Part shown: one piece after another, positions 1-12,800 of the stretch | Position numbering within the stretch: position 1 is the stretch's first letter | Layout of the letters: every line of letters begins with the position of its first letter | NCBI GenBank assembly: GCA_947044365.1 | Contig: OX345637.1 | Span: forward strand, 15,408,916-15,472,915 | DNA from: Petrosia ficiformis | Taxonomy: Eukaryota; Porifera; Demospongiae; Haplosclerida; Petrosiidae | Direction: 5' to 3' | DNA length: 64,000 nucleotides | Program-made: the position numbers and the translations under genes | The notes under the pieces: model-generated | Seen by the model: only the letters and a program-made list of their open reading frames with translations | What the model was told of the DNA's origin: nothing | Database searches by the model: none

Positions 1-146
1 GAATTGAAAGATAATCCACAGTTACTGCATGTTTTGCATTTTATTGGAACCTGTTGTTTGCATTGTGGACATTTCTTGAAACCACGTGGGCCTGGATTCA
101 ACTCAACATCACCAGCCATAATGAGAAGTGCACTCAAAACAGTCAT
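1..146 (-). CDS. 5' end of a gene with an N-terminal 2A-like leader and Cys-rich segment (partial)
   Basis: The reading frame opens at ATG 146 (a second ATG lies at 119) and runs off the left edge. The first nine residues are hydrophobic (MTVLSALLI). They are followed by MAGDVELNPGP, which matches the 2A consensus D(V/I)ExNPG|P, where the ribosome releases the upstream peptide and continues from the Pro. Residues about 25-48 carry C-P-x-C, K-C-K-x-C and S-x-C-G. This resembles short zinc ribbons of the CPxC...CxxCG type. Known: 2A-like leaders occur at the N-terminus of some sea urchin NLR-type proteins and in non-LTR retrotransposons of marine invertebrates. The frame stays open upstream to about 318 but has no convincing start there. 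Host gene or mobile element cannot be decided from this piece. Confidence 0.6.
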   Translation of the reverse strand, partial: MTVLSALLIMAGDVELNPGPRGFKKCPQCKQQVPIKCKTCSNCGLSFN

Positions 147-417
147 TATCAAAATAAACGACTTTATACTGTAATGTGAGCAAGTGCTTCCCCTGTTTAA
201 TACCATCCCAATGCATTTGCTAGTATTACATTTACCAGCACAAGGTACAAAGCAGCCGATAGTAGCACGCCATTGCTCTGTAGATATCACTGTAGTATTG
301 TAACTAAGATATTATAGCTATAGGGTGTAGTTTATAGGATATTATTATAGCTATAGTGTGTAACTAAGATATAAATTTGATAGTTTAAAGGATATTATTA
401 TATAATAATAAAACATA

Positions 418-528
418 TCCCAAGGATCCCTTAAAATGAGAACTCGACTGACAGTTCATCGAAGGAGTACTTCTCAAGGATCCCTTAAAATCAGAACTCC
501 ACTGACAGTTCACAGGAGTACTGAATTA
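418..528. repeat. two-copy direct repeat of about 54 bp
   Basis: Two adjacent copies share the core AAGGATCCCTTAAAATNAGA followed by ACTGACAGTTCA and GGAGTACT. They lie between the 2A-leader gene and receptor A. The rest of 147-1003 is AT-rich with no gene that I can see. Confidence 0.6.
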
Positions 529-1003
529 TATACTTCAATAACAGTAACTTCTAAACTCTCAATAACACGTGGTTATCTAAGCATGCCATACTTTATGACT
601 TAATAAAAAATAATTATTATATACTTAAAGGGTGTGTTTTATAGGTGTGGTTTATTACAAATGGCATCCCATAGTAAGTAGGTTGCTGTAGTGGCTGAAA
701 GTATTCCTTGTCTAGGTCAAGAAACAGCACAGTACGAAGTTTGTTCCCCTGAATTTAACTTTAAATAAATTTTATATTTGTTCTACAACTACTTTACAAA
801 AACGTAGAAATCTATTTTTCTGAAAAAAGAGGAATAATAATAATAATATGAAGATTTTGCCAGTTTTGCTACTCGCCGGTTCTATATTTAGCAAAGATCT
901 CTGGGCATCTAAAAGGTATTGTTAGTTATAAAAGTACTCAATATATTGTAAGTTATCAGAGAGTACGGTAGTACGGTAGTACTCTCTATGTAAGGATGGC
1001 CTG

Positions 1004-1168
1004 AAAAAAAAATGGCTGCCCATACATTTCAATTGCAAATGGTAAGCTGAAATCTCTGGTAATATATAGAAATAACTTAAAATATACATAACGTACTTAT
1101 TTCTATATATTACCAGAGATTTCAGCTTACCATTTGCAATTGAAATGTATGGGCAGCCATTTTTTTTT
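1004..1168. mobile_element. foldback element (long palindrome) beside receptor A stalk
   Basis: Left arm 1004-1074 and right arm 1097-1168 are almost perfect reverse complements around a 22-nt spacer. The arms begin with a run of A and end with a run of T, next to GGCTGCCCAT / ATGGGCAGCC. This is the structure of a foldback MITE. It sits about 50 bp beyond the last recognisable exon of receptor A, where the membrane-anchor exons would be expected. Confidence 0.7.
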
Positions 1169-1216
1169 GGGCTATCTCTGATTATAATTGTACAAGTATA
1201 CAAACATCTCATTTAC

Positions 1217-4200
1217 CTGAAGATCCTCCTACACAAGTGGGTATGATAGTTGATGTAGTAATAGAAGTTACTTTCACTGATGTTGATGATGTCATTCTCA
1301 TGGAAGCAACTGATGTTATTGTTGTAGTTGATGACATTATTGTCATGGAACTGGATGATGTTGTTGTACTGGCTGGTTCAGTGGATAATGTAGTGGTAGA
1401 TGTGATAGATGTGGCTAGTGTATAATGAGTAATGTATTAATGTATAGTGGTATGATATGATTAGTTGTATGGTATAGTGTAATAGATTTGACAATGCTGA
1501 TATCATGTCAATACAATGTGATAAAATAACTATAAAAAGGAGATCATATGAGTCCACTCACTTGAATTAACTTCATCTGTTAACTCAGTCACTTCAGACA
1601 TACCATATGGATTACTGGATTGAACTGTGAAACTATACATTCCTTCCTCTAAATACAACCTGATCATAGCATTTATCATTGAACCAGTGAAATATTGAGA
1701 ATCAGGATTAATAGTTTGAGTATCAAACAGTTGATCGCTTTTGTAAATAGATATTATAAAGTTGAAGTCATTTGAATTAATAACTCCACTGTATGATACT
1801 TGTATTAGTAAAATAACTACCCCACTTCCTCCAGTCACATTATTAATAACAGGTTGAGAAGGTATACCTAATAGAGTGATACATGTATTAAATAGACAGA
1901 TGAATAGATGGATGGATATTAGGAAAGACAACTATAGATCAACTAACATTCATGAGAACTAAATAGGCCAAATTACAATTATTATAAACATCTCATAACT
2001 TAATTAATAATTATTATACATAATCATTAATAGGGTCATTTTTCTAACCTGTATCAACTATAAGATAGTTAGTTCTCATCATATCTTCTCCAATACTATT
2101 ATTAGCTGATACAAGACAACTGTAATTAATACCAGCAATGACAGGACCTAATGAAACAGATCGTCCATCACAATCACTCATTGAGTCACAGTCTATGATA
2201 ACAGATAAAAGATTATCTCCACTAAAATCCCCTCTTTCACAATCAACAGTAACTGTTTCTAATCCCACACCTCCAGTGTGTCTGAAATACCATGTGACTG
2301 ACAGGTTTCCATTAACATTAGTTAGAACCGTAGACAAGAAGTCAGGAGCTATATTCAACAATGATAAACAAGAGAACATAATGGATAATATCACTTACCT
2401 CCTGAAGATGTATTGAACACTGCCTCATCACTAGGTGCACTTGTTAATATACCAAATTGTTCAACATATGAAATAGTTGTTATGGTAACAGTATATTGTA
2501 TATTAGGTTTTAATCCATTAATAGTTACTGTATTATTATAATCTGTATCTATTGTATTATTAGGAGTAACTTGTCTTGTTATATTACTGATTCCTTCTGT
2601 TGTAGTGTATATAAACACATTGAATAGAGTGAAGACAGGTGATCCTAGATTAATAGGATTAAGCCAACTTAATACAACAGACTCTGCTTCAGGATCACCA
2701 ACAACTGTTACACTTCGTGGTATTGATGGAGGAACTGATGAACTAAATATAATAATATAATACAACACAACAATTGAAACTCACCATATCCAATAAGTTC
2801 AATTGTGTTGTTAATAGATATTAATACTCCATTTGTTAAAGTATTAGTATAATTACCAGTATCACTTGATATCACTGTTATAATTGTTAATTGACCTGGT
2901 ACACTAGTATCAAATCTACCACCATCAGTCACTGGACTGTTGTTCTTAGTCCAAATTGATGTAGGGTTTGGGTTACCATCAATATTAGTATAAGCTGTAA
3001 TAGTCATATCATCTCCAGTAACCACATAGAATGGTCCAGTTTGTGAAACACCTTCAGGAGGATCTGTAAGAGTAAGGATGAAATTATAAAATTAATGAAA
3101 AATAAACTATATTATGACATGAAATAGGAGAAAGGCACATTTACTTAAAATTAATTGTCCAAATATTACCATTCAAATGTTTACTATTTAATCATTATAC
3201 ATACAGGAATATAACTAAATGTAATATTCAGGAAGAACAATTATTGTTTCCTCTTGATACATAGTGTCTTTGAAAATAATAACTTCATTAGAATCAAATT
3301 GTGACCTTTCCACTTGTGTAAGTCATATGATATTATAGTAACAATACAATGTATAAATGAAGACTACAAACTATATTATGACATGGAGAGGTGAAAGGCA
3401 GATGACCGTTTCACATGTAAATCATATAATATCCACTATTATTATAGTAACAATACATGTATTACTATACTACACAACTCACATAGAACATTCAGTATAA
3501 TGAATTCAGTTGAAGTACCTCCTTCATTAGATACTGTAATAGAATAGTTTCCACTATCAGTACGATTAACATTAGTAAATATAATGACTGGATATATAGA
3601 TATATTAGGATTAGATCCTCCTTCACTAATAGGAGTACCATCAAATGACCATTCATAATCATCAGGAACAATAGGAAATCCCTCTGTTTGTTGAATATTG
3701 AGAGAAAATGAATACCCTTCAATCACTGCGATTGGAGTAGAGTTTTGAAGAAGAACTGGAGGCTCTAGTACGAAAGTGAGTTGAAATAATTTCAAAAATG
3801 CACTGATTAGTTCATCTTTAATTGTGAAAATGTCAAACTAACATCATACTACTATTATTCTTCCTTAATGAAACAAAGATGCATACTTAGTGACTAAGGA
3901 TTTCGATTTAGTACTCAAAGTGCCTTAAGAACAGTTCATCAGAAATAAAAAAATATCTCGCTAGACTGTTACACACAAAGAAGGCTCTACCATATTCTTG
4001 TTTCCAGGCAATCATGCGAGATGACGTATAAAATACAGTTATTGCACTAATATATGACCTTTGACCTCTGTCATCGGAAATGTAGCGGTTAGGAATATAC
4101 CCTTCACAACAATTTATATATATATGTATATATTTGTATATCCCTAAAAACTAATTTCCTTAGATCTCAGTCTGCAGTCGTGCATTAGCACAATGCACCT

Positions 4201-5069
4201 ACAAACCATGGTTTATATTTTCCATACAAGTTTTCTGAAAATCTTTCCTTGATTCATTATAGTTGAATCGAGGAAAGTCCAATTGTTATCAGGGTATACA
4301 CTGAAATTCCCAACTAATTAATTACCTGATACAACTACAAATATTCATGGGGCTAAGCATACTGTCCTGCCCCCCAAGTAATACATAACCCTCAGAACAG
4401 AAATGACTAAACGTTAATACTTAAAGTTTCAATTTTAGTTGGTCAGACAAGTACTGGCTACACAAGTATTTAGCACTTAGACCCATATCTACATCCTGTT
4501 CATAAAATTTGTAAACAATCCGGAGTTCTTATATAGGACATTTAATAACTACATGTGTAGTGACAATTCAATTCAAGACAGCTCAGAATAGAAGTATTAT
4601 GACATAAAATAATTACATGTGTAGCGACAATTTATTATCCTTATATTCACTCACTTATTATTCTCAGATCAAATCTTGATACTATTTCACCTCCTGAACC
4701 ACAACCGATTTGATTATTATCAAATATTTTATCAAATACTAAGATAGTGATGTTACTACGTAATGTCGCCTGTAAAACTACATAGTTCTCAAATCCTGTT
4801 TGTCCTAGTCCTTCTGATGTGAATAATATGGTAGTCTCTACATCATCTTTGATTAGAGTCCACTGAGTCTGTCTCTGAACTCCATCACTGATTCTAAATA
4901 CTTCACAAAAGAAGGTCACATTCTCAGTATTCTCCACTGCTGATATTAGAGGATTAGCTCCATCTATTCCTTCTGGAAATACAATGGTACTGAAAGTCTG
5001 ACCACGCGTCTCTCTAGTGCAGTGAAGAAGCACAAGAACACTAATAGCTGTTAGTAGAAACAGTCTCAT
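1217..5069 (-). CDS. Receptor A: Ig3-FN3x3-stalk receptor, 3' end not found
   Basis: Exons in transcription order: 5069-4655 (signal peptide MRLFLLTAISVLVLLHC plus Ig), 3764-3483 (Ig), 3063-2785 (Ig), 2734-2399 (FN3), 2348-2049 (FN3), 1867-1562 (FN3), 1414-1217 (Thr/Ser stalk). All junctions are GT-AG and phase 1; the exons give 705 codons plus one base. Ig exons show the C-W-DSGNY pattern and many N-x-S/T sites. The first FN3 exon is 33 nt longer than in every other copy, adding 11 residues near its end. The stalk is the longest of the family, at 66 codons. No transmembrane or tail exon is visible left of 1217; that stretch holds a foldback element and an unrelated gene. The anchor may lie beyond the edge, in a long intron as in B, or may be lost. 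Confidence 0.8.
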
Positions 5070-6360
5070 GTTTTCTGTTTGCTCGAAACGAAGTCCAAGT
5101 TCAAGACCTTTTGAAAATCGTCACGTGATTATAGTTATTATAACAGTAAAATGATTATGATAATTATTATTAATTTATAGTATAGGGTTTGCACTTGTAC
5201 ATGTAAACTAGATAACAATTAGTCAGACTTCTAGTCCCAAACGATTTCATAATTACTTGTAATTACTTGAACATTTTGAGTTGCAGAGTCATTATTGAGT
5301 GGTATATATAAGATATGAAACTCTAGAGAATATATTTGTATTTGGATATGAGGCGGCTTACAAACTCTGAAAAGCTAGATTTACGCTCAATGAAATTTGG
5401 AATAATGAGACTCCAGGTTTTAATTAATATAATTATGTACTGTATTTCAATCCTTACTCTTGGTCTATCATGATGATGCCATGGACAAGATACTCATGTT
5501 AATACGATGATGATCCTGTGTACAGTGTTAAATTATGGTGACTGGCAATCATCATGCAAATATTTCGAGTAGATTATTCAGTTAGTTTATTATGTTTATC
5601 CCTCACAGGTGGACCCAAGGATCTGTCTGTTATAATCAGGGTAAAGATAACAGTATGTGAGAACTTTTGCTTGCATTCAAAATTAGTACAGGTCACAGTT
5701 ACTGTTAGGAGACATCTGTAGTGAAGCACTGCTCGAACTGTTGAAAATCTAGATTTTGCACTGGTTTACATATTGTTTGACTACCTAAGTTTATTATGCA
5801 GGCTACATGTAGATGACTAATGTAAAATTACATATAAATTATATAGTTATAATATAATTATATTGAAAATGCAGCAAATTGAACTCAACTTGCAAAAAGA
5901 GTCTGTAGTATATCATGTTTAATTATAATAATAATTATTATATATAGTTCAAATTCAGAAGGGATAAAATACTTTTCAATATTTTCAAATGTGATTGCTC
6001 CTTCAACTGTGTAGTGTCAATATTAAACTAAAGGAAGTAAATAGAATAATGCATTATAATTTTAGTTACAATAATGTTCTTTATAACACCGATGACAATT
6101 TTATTGTGCCACTTTTTCTTTGCGTATGGTTATTCACTCATTCACCATAATTAATATATTAATGTACTGAAACTTGAAGGACGATTTGTATATTGAAAAT
6201 TGGAGGAAACCATAATATTTGTGTATTATTTATACTTATTACATTGACATCAAACTGTGTTTTGAAATGTCTAAAGCCAGCTGAAAGAAGGAACAAAGCT
6301 TCTTATCCCACTCTAAAACAAACTATCCTTCTGAAGAAACTTTAAGATACACAACTGTAC

Positions 6361-6397
<37 letters not shown>

Positions 6398-7537
6398 TAT
6401 ACACAAAAAAAGGGTCTTATATTCCGTATATAGGACTTATTAGCATACTATATACAATATATTGTATGATGGTGACATCTCCTGCATAGCGTGCACATAG
6501 AAGGTCTATATACAATCTCACCACATCATACTTTCTTTCTTTGATGTGATATATATATAGCATGATGGTGACATCATTCCTTTGATGCGGTGAGGTCTAT
6601 ATATTGCCTAAGGGGAGATCTATATTTTTTAATATAGACCTGTATGATCACTCTGTGTACACTGCAGGAGCTGTCACCATCATACAATATATTGTACGCT
6701 AAAAAGGCCTATATATACGGAATGTAGGACCTATATTGGCTATTGTAATAGAAATACGATTTATACTTTCTATTTCTGAATGCCTTGCCTATTATGTAGG
6801 AATAATAGGCTTTGAAATCAAGATTATACATTCATTACATTGATATGTCATTTATGTGTAATTCACCTCTACTAGTCGTAGATCTACCAGGTTTCCATCA
6901 ATCTCAATTGGTAGCTATGGAAGACATTCATACTGATGTTTTGTGAATGTAAATACATATTCGTGCTTAATGACAAAAATAAAAACGTTAATTTCAAAGC
7001 ATAAAGATATGTATGTGTTCTGAAACATACATGTTGTATTATGTTACATTATCCACTTAACAGTTATAAAACAGTACTTGTAATTATTTTGTAATTATGT
7101 ATAATTAACTTTGTTTGATAATAAATTATTATCAAGTGTTACTAGTTGTATGACCTCATGTGTAAAGTTCCAGTATTATACATTCATCATCAACATTGAA
7201 TATCTATACATGAGGATATTCTCAATATATAATGTGACTTACAACCTCATTTGTCAGTTTATCCGTTGTCATAAAGATCTTGTTTATGAACAGCTGTTAT
7301 TAAAACTGTAAAATGTGCACTAAACTACAAGTCATGTATACCCATCTTTATAATTATAGTTAATTAAAATGCTTTAAAGAATAATTATAATAATAATAAT
7401 TATTCTTATAATGATTATTAATTTCAATTCAACACAAAGCTCATTAAAATAAACTACATTTATTAATTACTTATTCATACACAAATAATTATAATTATAA
7501 TCCGACTATTACTAAATATATTGTTGTTCTGTTGTTG
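5070..7537. other. intergenic region between receptors A and B
   Basis: I see no coding exon here. It holds a (TA)n tract at about 6361-6393 and the inverted-repeat element at 6419-6727. From about 6735 onward the sequence is paralogous to 26350-27200 downstream of receptor C, so the B/C duplication reaches at least this far. The last part before 7538 is the B 3' untranslated region; it contains AATAAA on the minus strand near 7466. Confidence 0.6.
6419..6727. mobile_element. imperfect inverted-repeat element (MITE-like)
   Basis: The left end runs from ATTCCGTATATAGG to GATGGTGACATCTCCTGCA. It is mirrored by TGCAGGAGCTGTCACCATCAT to CTATATATACGGAAT at the right end. The inner part has a second mirrored GATGTGATATATATA motif. 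Related sequence (ATGATGGTGACATCAT...CTTTGATG) is present at 13785-14065. No coding capacity; the target duplication is obscured by TA repeats. Confidence 0.6.
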
Positions 7538-9739
7538 CTATTTTCGTTGTTGTTGTGGCATTAGTAATGGAGTGTCATAAACAACAGATACAGGTTGTTC
7601 TTTAATGGATGGTTTAGTTTCACCATATGCTAAATTATGTTCAAGATGGATGGATTGTAGAGGAACTTCTTCTCTAGTTGTATCTTTAACAACATCATAA
7701 GCTTCATTAGTATCAAAATAGACTTTTCCTGTTGTTTCTTTAAAATGTAAAATAGAAATTAAATATATAAATTCATGTAATGTTATATATAAATAGATCG
7801 ATGTATTAGTGGAGATAAAAGTATTATACTATATAATATACATACCTTTCTTTTTATATAGAATAGAGATCACAATCAGAATGATAATGACACTCACAAC
7901 AATGTTTATTAGAGTAACACCAATAACTATACCAGCAACAGTTCCACTGTTCAAACCTGTAGAGATGTACATTAATTAATATACAATAATGCTCAATACA
8001 GTGTTTCCCACACAGGGTGGTACCATGATATTCCTCCACCCTTTAGTCTTGCTCTTCCATCCTTTAATTATAAAGATTATGCTAATGAACACTGTTATAT
8101 AACACAGAATGTCACAGATTGACAATTGTTGATCAAACATCATGTACCACTGATGTACTCCTCCACCCTAAATATTCATATTGAAGGAAACACTCTAACA
8201 TAAATAAAAAGCACACAACAATGTTATATGAAATATAACAATAATAATTGAGACTTGATTCATTTAGTATAACGAGCGCCGTTGGAACGGGACCCTCGCC
8301 TACGTGGCAAAGTAATACAAAGCACTACAATTTTTTTTCAAAATATAATAAAGTTTGTGTATCAATGAAAGAAATGTATAATTTGTATATATATATCTTA
8401 CATCTTATTCTCTGTTTTCCTTTGAAAAACAATGAAGAAGTTCTCAAGTCTACCTCTAAAGTATTGAATCACTATCACGTGTTTAGTAACATGACGCTTT
8501 GCAAGCATATGCGTACGTGCACATATATACCTGTAGGTGGAGCTAGGTAGCTTTCATCAATGGTGGTATAGTAGCAACCATTACCTCAATTGTTTTTGGT
8601 TTGAAGTCTTTCTTGGCTAGCGACAGCCATGAAACAGGATCACTTGTGTTTTGTGTGTCCATATTTACTCTCGTTATTGCCCTCGTTTCATCTTAAAGTC
8701 GTGAAACGGTATAACTGTGAGTTATAAAAAATTGTCCTAACTTTAGAACCAAAAGTTTTTAGAAGAATTGCTAGTTATTTTTTTCCTTGTATAATTTGAA
8801 GTCTACCAGAACCCCGTTTGAAATGTCAATGTTTCTATTTTTCCAGAAAAATTGCGAGACACACACAGACACACAGACAAAACGATTACCGTACCCTTCC
8901 GCCTACGCTACGCAGCAAGGATAATAATGGTGTGCATGTGTGTTTATGTACAATAAGATATACAGAAAAAGCATCGCTATGATTGCTTGTGATGACCAAT
9001 CAAAGTAATAATTATATATATACTACAGTTGCTTATATTTCCATTCTAGAACTGCCAAAAAAAATCATTAAAATAACCATTTTAATAGCTACTACATGCA
9101 GTTGCAAGAAATATCATAACTATACAATTTAGTGTGTTAATTGTCATATAGGATGTTGTGACTACACGCATGATGTTACTACTACAAAGGTACACTAGAA
9201 TAAATTAAATTATGTGTTTGTAGGTTTTCCAAACCCTTTTGATATTATATACAATTACATGTACTTTAGTAGTAAACTTTTACTAAATTGTTAGCATGAA
9301 ATATGAGTAGACAGCACCCTAAAACTATACTGCTTCAGCTAATTGCATATAATTAGTACAAAGTAGCTGACATTAGATGTATGTATCCTGAACAATAAAT
9401 TAATTGTTAATTCTTTGCATCTTTACTGATCATTCAATAATCATCAATGATGACTGTCATTTTTTAAACCCTATAATATAATTATGTTATAGTTGCTTAT
9501 TTTGGCATTCTATACATTCTTTGTAACAATTCTTTATATTTCAGCTGCTGTTTCCATGAGTGCTGCTGTTTTCACAAGTATGTGTTTGCTTATGTGCTAT
9601 GCCTATAAATTGACAGAGGTCTCCGAAATGACACAAAACTGTAACAAGAATATATATTATTACAACTCCGTGAAAAGAAATCATAAAAACAGCTTTATGG
9701 GCCATAAAAATGGTCAATTGTCGCAAACATAGGATAACA

Positions 9740-9816
<77 letters not shown>

Positions 9817-12800
9817 ACAGCTAACAGCCACATCAAAGTTATCGACAGGTGTTATATACGCGATATACACCCAACCACAGGTGGATATGAAACCACAGGG
9901 CTGATATAAGACCTATAATGATATTCATAATAGATTGCATCAGTTTGAGCATGCGGGTAAATTGAAAAAAGTTGGAAAAAGGAGCGTAGAGCCATAGATG
10001 TCGAGTAACATTTATGTACAGGTTAGGTATAGAATATATTATATATAGCATGGGTTCCTGGTGTGTATCTGCAATATCAGCCCTTCACCCATTGATAGCA
10101 TGTTATATATATTACCTATTATATATTATATATATATATAATATATTATTAAATTATATATAATTATATATACATCCCATCAGTGAGGTTTTGGTTACTA
10201 TAGGTATGTTCATAGTGGAACACTGTAAAGGTTTTTTTTAACTGTTGGTTAGTTGTAGGAGTTTCTACTTCAACAATGATGTGTTTTTCCTGCTAAGTAA
10301 TAGACTAGTAAAATACATGTCATAATAAAGTATAGCAACAAATATATAATGTACACAGCATAATATTATGTATATACAATCTATAGTGTATTATTATCAT
10401 TCCCACTCTAACATCAGTGAAAACAACAGATGTTACTTGCTCATTACACCATGCATGTACATAAATTTGTACTTATTACTGGACAGATATAACACAAGCA
10501 CACAATTATATTTATTATCGAGTCAGTATTATTATTCTATATTTCGACTTAATACTACTATTATAATCCATATAAATTATAAACCATATAACAAATTAAA
10601 AAATCTATATAACGTTTTAAAATTTAGTGGACTCAAAATATTGAGTGCTATAGAACTGTCTTTCAGCCAATAATAACATTATAGGTAATTTCACAATTAC
10701 ATGTACTAGTACCAAGTAGTACTGTTTAAATACCTGAAGATCCTCCTACACAAGTGGGTATGACAGTTGATGTAATAATAGAAGTTCCTGATGTTGATGA
10801 TGTTGTTGTCATGGAAACAAATGATGTTGTAATGGTTGGTTCAGCTGTTGTGATAGATGTGACTAGTGTAATTTATTAATGTATAGTGGTATGATATGTT
10901 AGGTTGTATGTATAGTGTAACAATTTTGATTATACCCATCAGGCTTGGGTCAAGCACTTCAGTGCTTGTGCTTAAAAGTGCTTTAAGCACATTTTCAAAA
11001 AAGGCTTGGATGTGCTTACAAGCATTTTATCAACCAAAGCCTTTGTGCTTGTGCTTGAGCACTTTTTAGTGATGTGCTTCTTAAGCATTTTTAAAGCACT
11101 AAGCACTTTCTTTATAGGCTTTGTTTTCTGTTACATCTGAAGTGATAATCATGTTGATTGTGAAAGCTGAATATCACATTTACACTAGATTAGTTTCGAC
11201 CTGTCATCCCTGTGTCAGTGTGACATTGAATAATTAAATTTTTTCAAATTGCATATGAAATGTTGAGTTACATAACTACTAGAATCATGATTACAACAAA
11301 TGCTTGAAATTGTGCTTGAAGCACTTCCAAAGTGCTTTAGAAAATACTTAAGCACTTTGTGTACAAGTGCTTGAAAAACTGCTTACTTCTTGAAGCACTT
11401 TTATAAGTGCTTGTGCTTTGCTAAAAGCTCTAAATGTTAGTGCTTGACCCATGCCTGATACCCATACCTGATATCATGTCAATACAACGAAAATAATAAT
11501 TAAAAACAAGTACCACAGACCATATGAATCCACTCACCTGGACCGACTACAACTTCATCTGTTAATTCAGTCACTTCAGACATACCATATGGGTTACTGG
11601 ATTGAACTGTAAAACTATACATTCCTTCCTCTAGATTCACAGTGATTACAGCATTAATCATTGAACTAGTGAAGTATTGAGAATCAGGATTAATAGTTTG
11701 AGTATCAAACAGTTGATCATTTTCATTATAAATAGATATTATATAGTTAAAGTCAGGTGAATTAATAACTCCACTGTATGATACTTGTATTAGTAAAATA
11801 ACTACTCCACTTCCTCCAGTCACATTATTAACAACAGGTAGAGAAGGTATACCTAATAGAAAGATGTATGTATAAAATAGATAGATGAATAGAGACATAA
11901 TTTCATTATAAAGATTCTCATTGAACATTTACTAAACTACAACAGACCAGTATTAAATGCATCATCAAGATATATAAAATAAGCCACAGTACAATTATAA
12001 ACCAGCAGCTCATTTAATTGAGCCCCAATGTCTATAGTCTTCTACAAATTTTGCAAATACAAATGGATACACAATATTATTACCATACCAATTCAACTAC
12101 ACTTCATGACGAGGATATTTAACAACTCTTCAGTACACTATAAACAACATACTAGAAAAGCTCATCTTTGCTGACCTGTATCAGTTATAAGATAGTTAGT
12201 TCTCATCATATCTTCTCCAATAGTATTATCACCCGATATAAGACAACTGTAATTAACACCAGCAATGACAGGACCTAATGAAACAGATCGTCCATCACAA
12301 TCACTCATTGAAACACAGTCTATGACAATAGATAAAAGATCATCTCCACTAGAATCCTTTCTTTTGCAATCAACAGTAACTGTTTCTAATCCCACACCTC
12401 CAGTGTGCCTGAAATACCATGTGACTGACAGGTTTCCATTAACATTAGTTAGAACAGTAGACATGAAGTCAGGAACTATATTCAACAATGATAAACACAA
12501 AACAATATAATAAACAATATCACTTACCTCCTGAAGATGTGTTGAAGATTATTTGTTCAACATATGAAATAGTTGTTATGGTAACAGTATACTGTATATT
12601 AGGTTTTAATCTATTAATTGTTACTGTATTATTATAATCTGTATCTATTGTATTATTAGGAGTAACTTGTCTTGTTATATTACTGATTCCTTCTGTTGTA
12701 GTGTATATAAACACATTGAATACAGTGAAGACAGGTGATCCTAGATTAATAGGATTAAGCCAACTTAATACAACAGACTCTGCTTCAGGATCACCAACAA

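Noticed and set aside
1237..1425. 62-codon plus-strand ORF rich in Val/Asp
   Set aside because: It is the antisense of the receptor A Thr/Ser stalk exon, which has consensus splice sites and matches stalks in B-F.
2138..2416. Plus-strand ORF starting MTGPNETDRPSQS, recurring at 12265, 30597, 43948 and 52087
   Set aside because: It is antisense to the second FN3 exon in every copy. Its conservation follows from the sense exon.
3492..3722. Leu/Ile-rich alternative minus-strand frames over the Ig2 exon (also at 32577 and 45481)
   Set aside because: Shadow frames of the real Ig exon, without start or splice context.
9710..9904. ORFs translating to YIYIYI runs
   Set aside because: Produced by the (TA)n tract; not coding. 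The same applies at 14009-14248 and 63636-63998.
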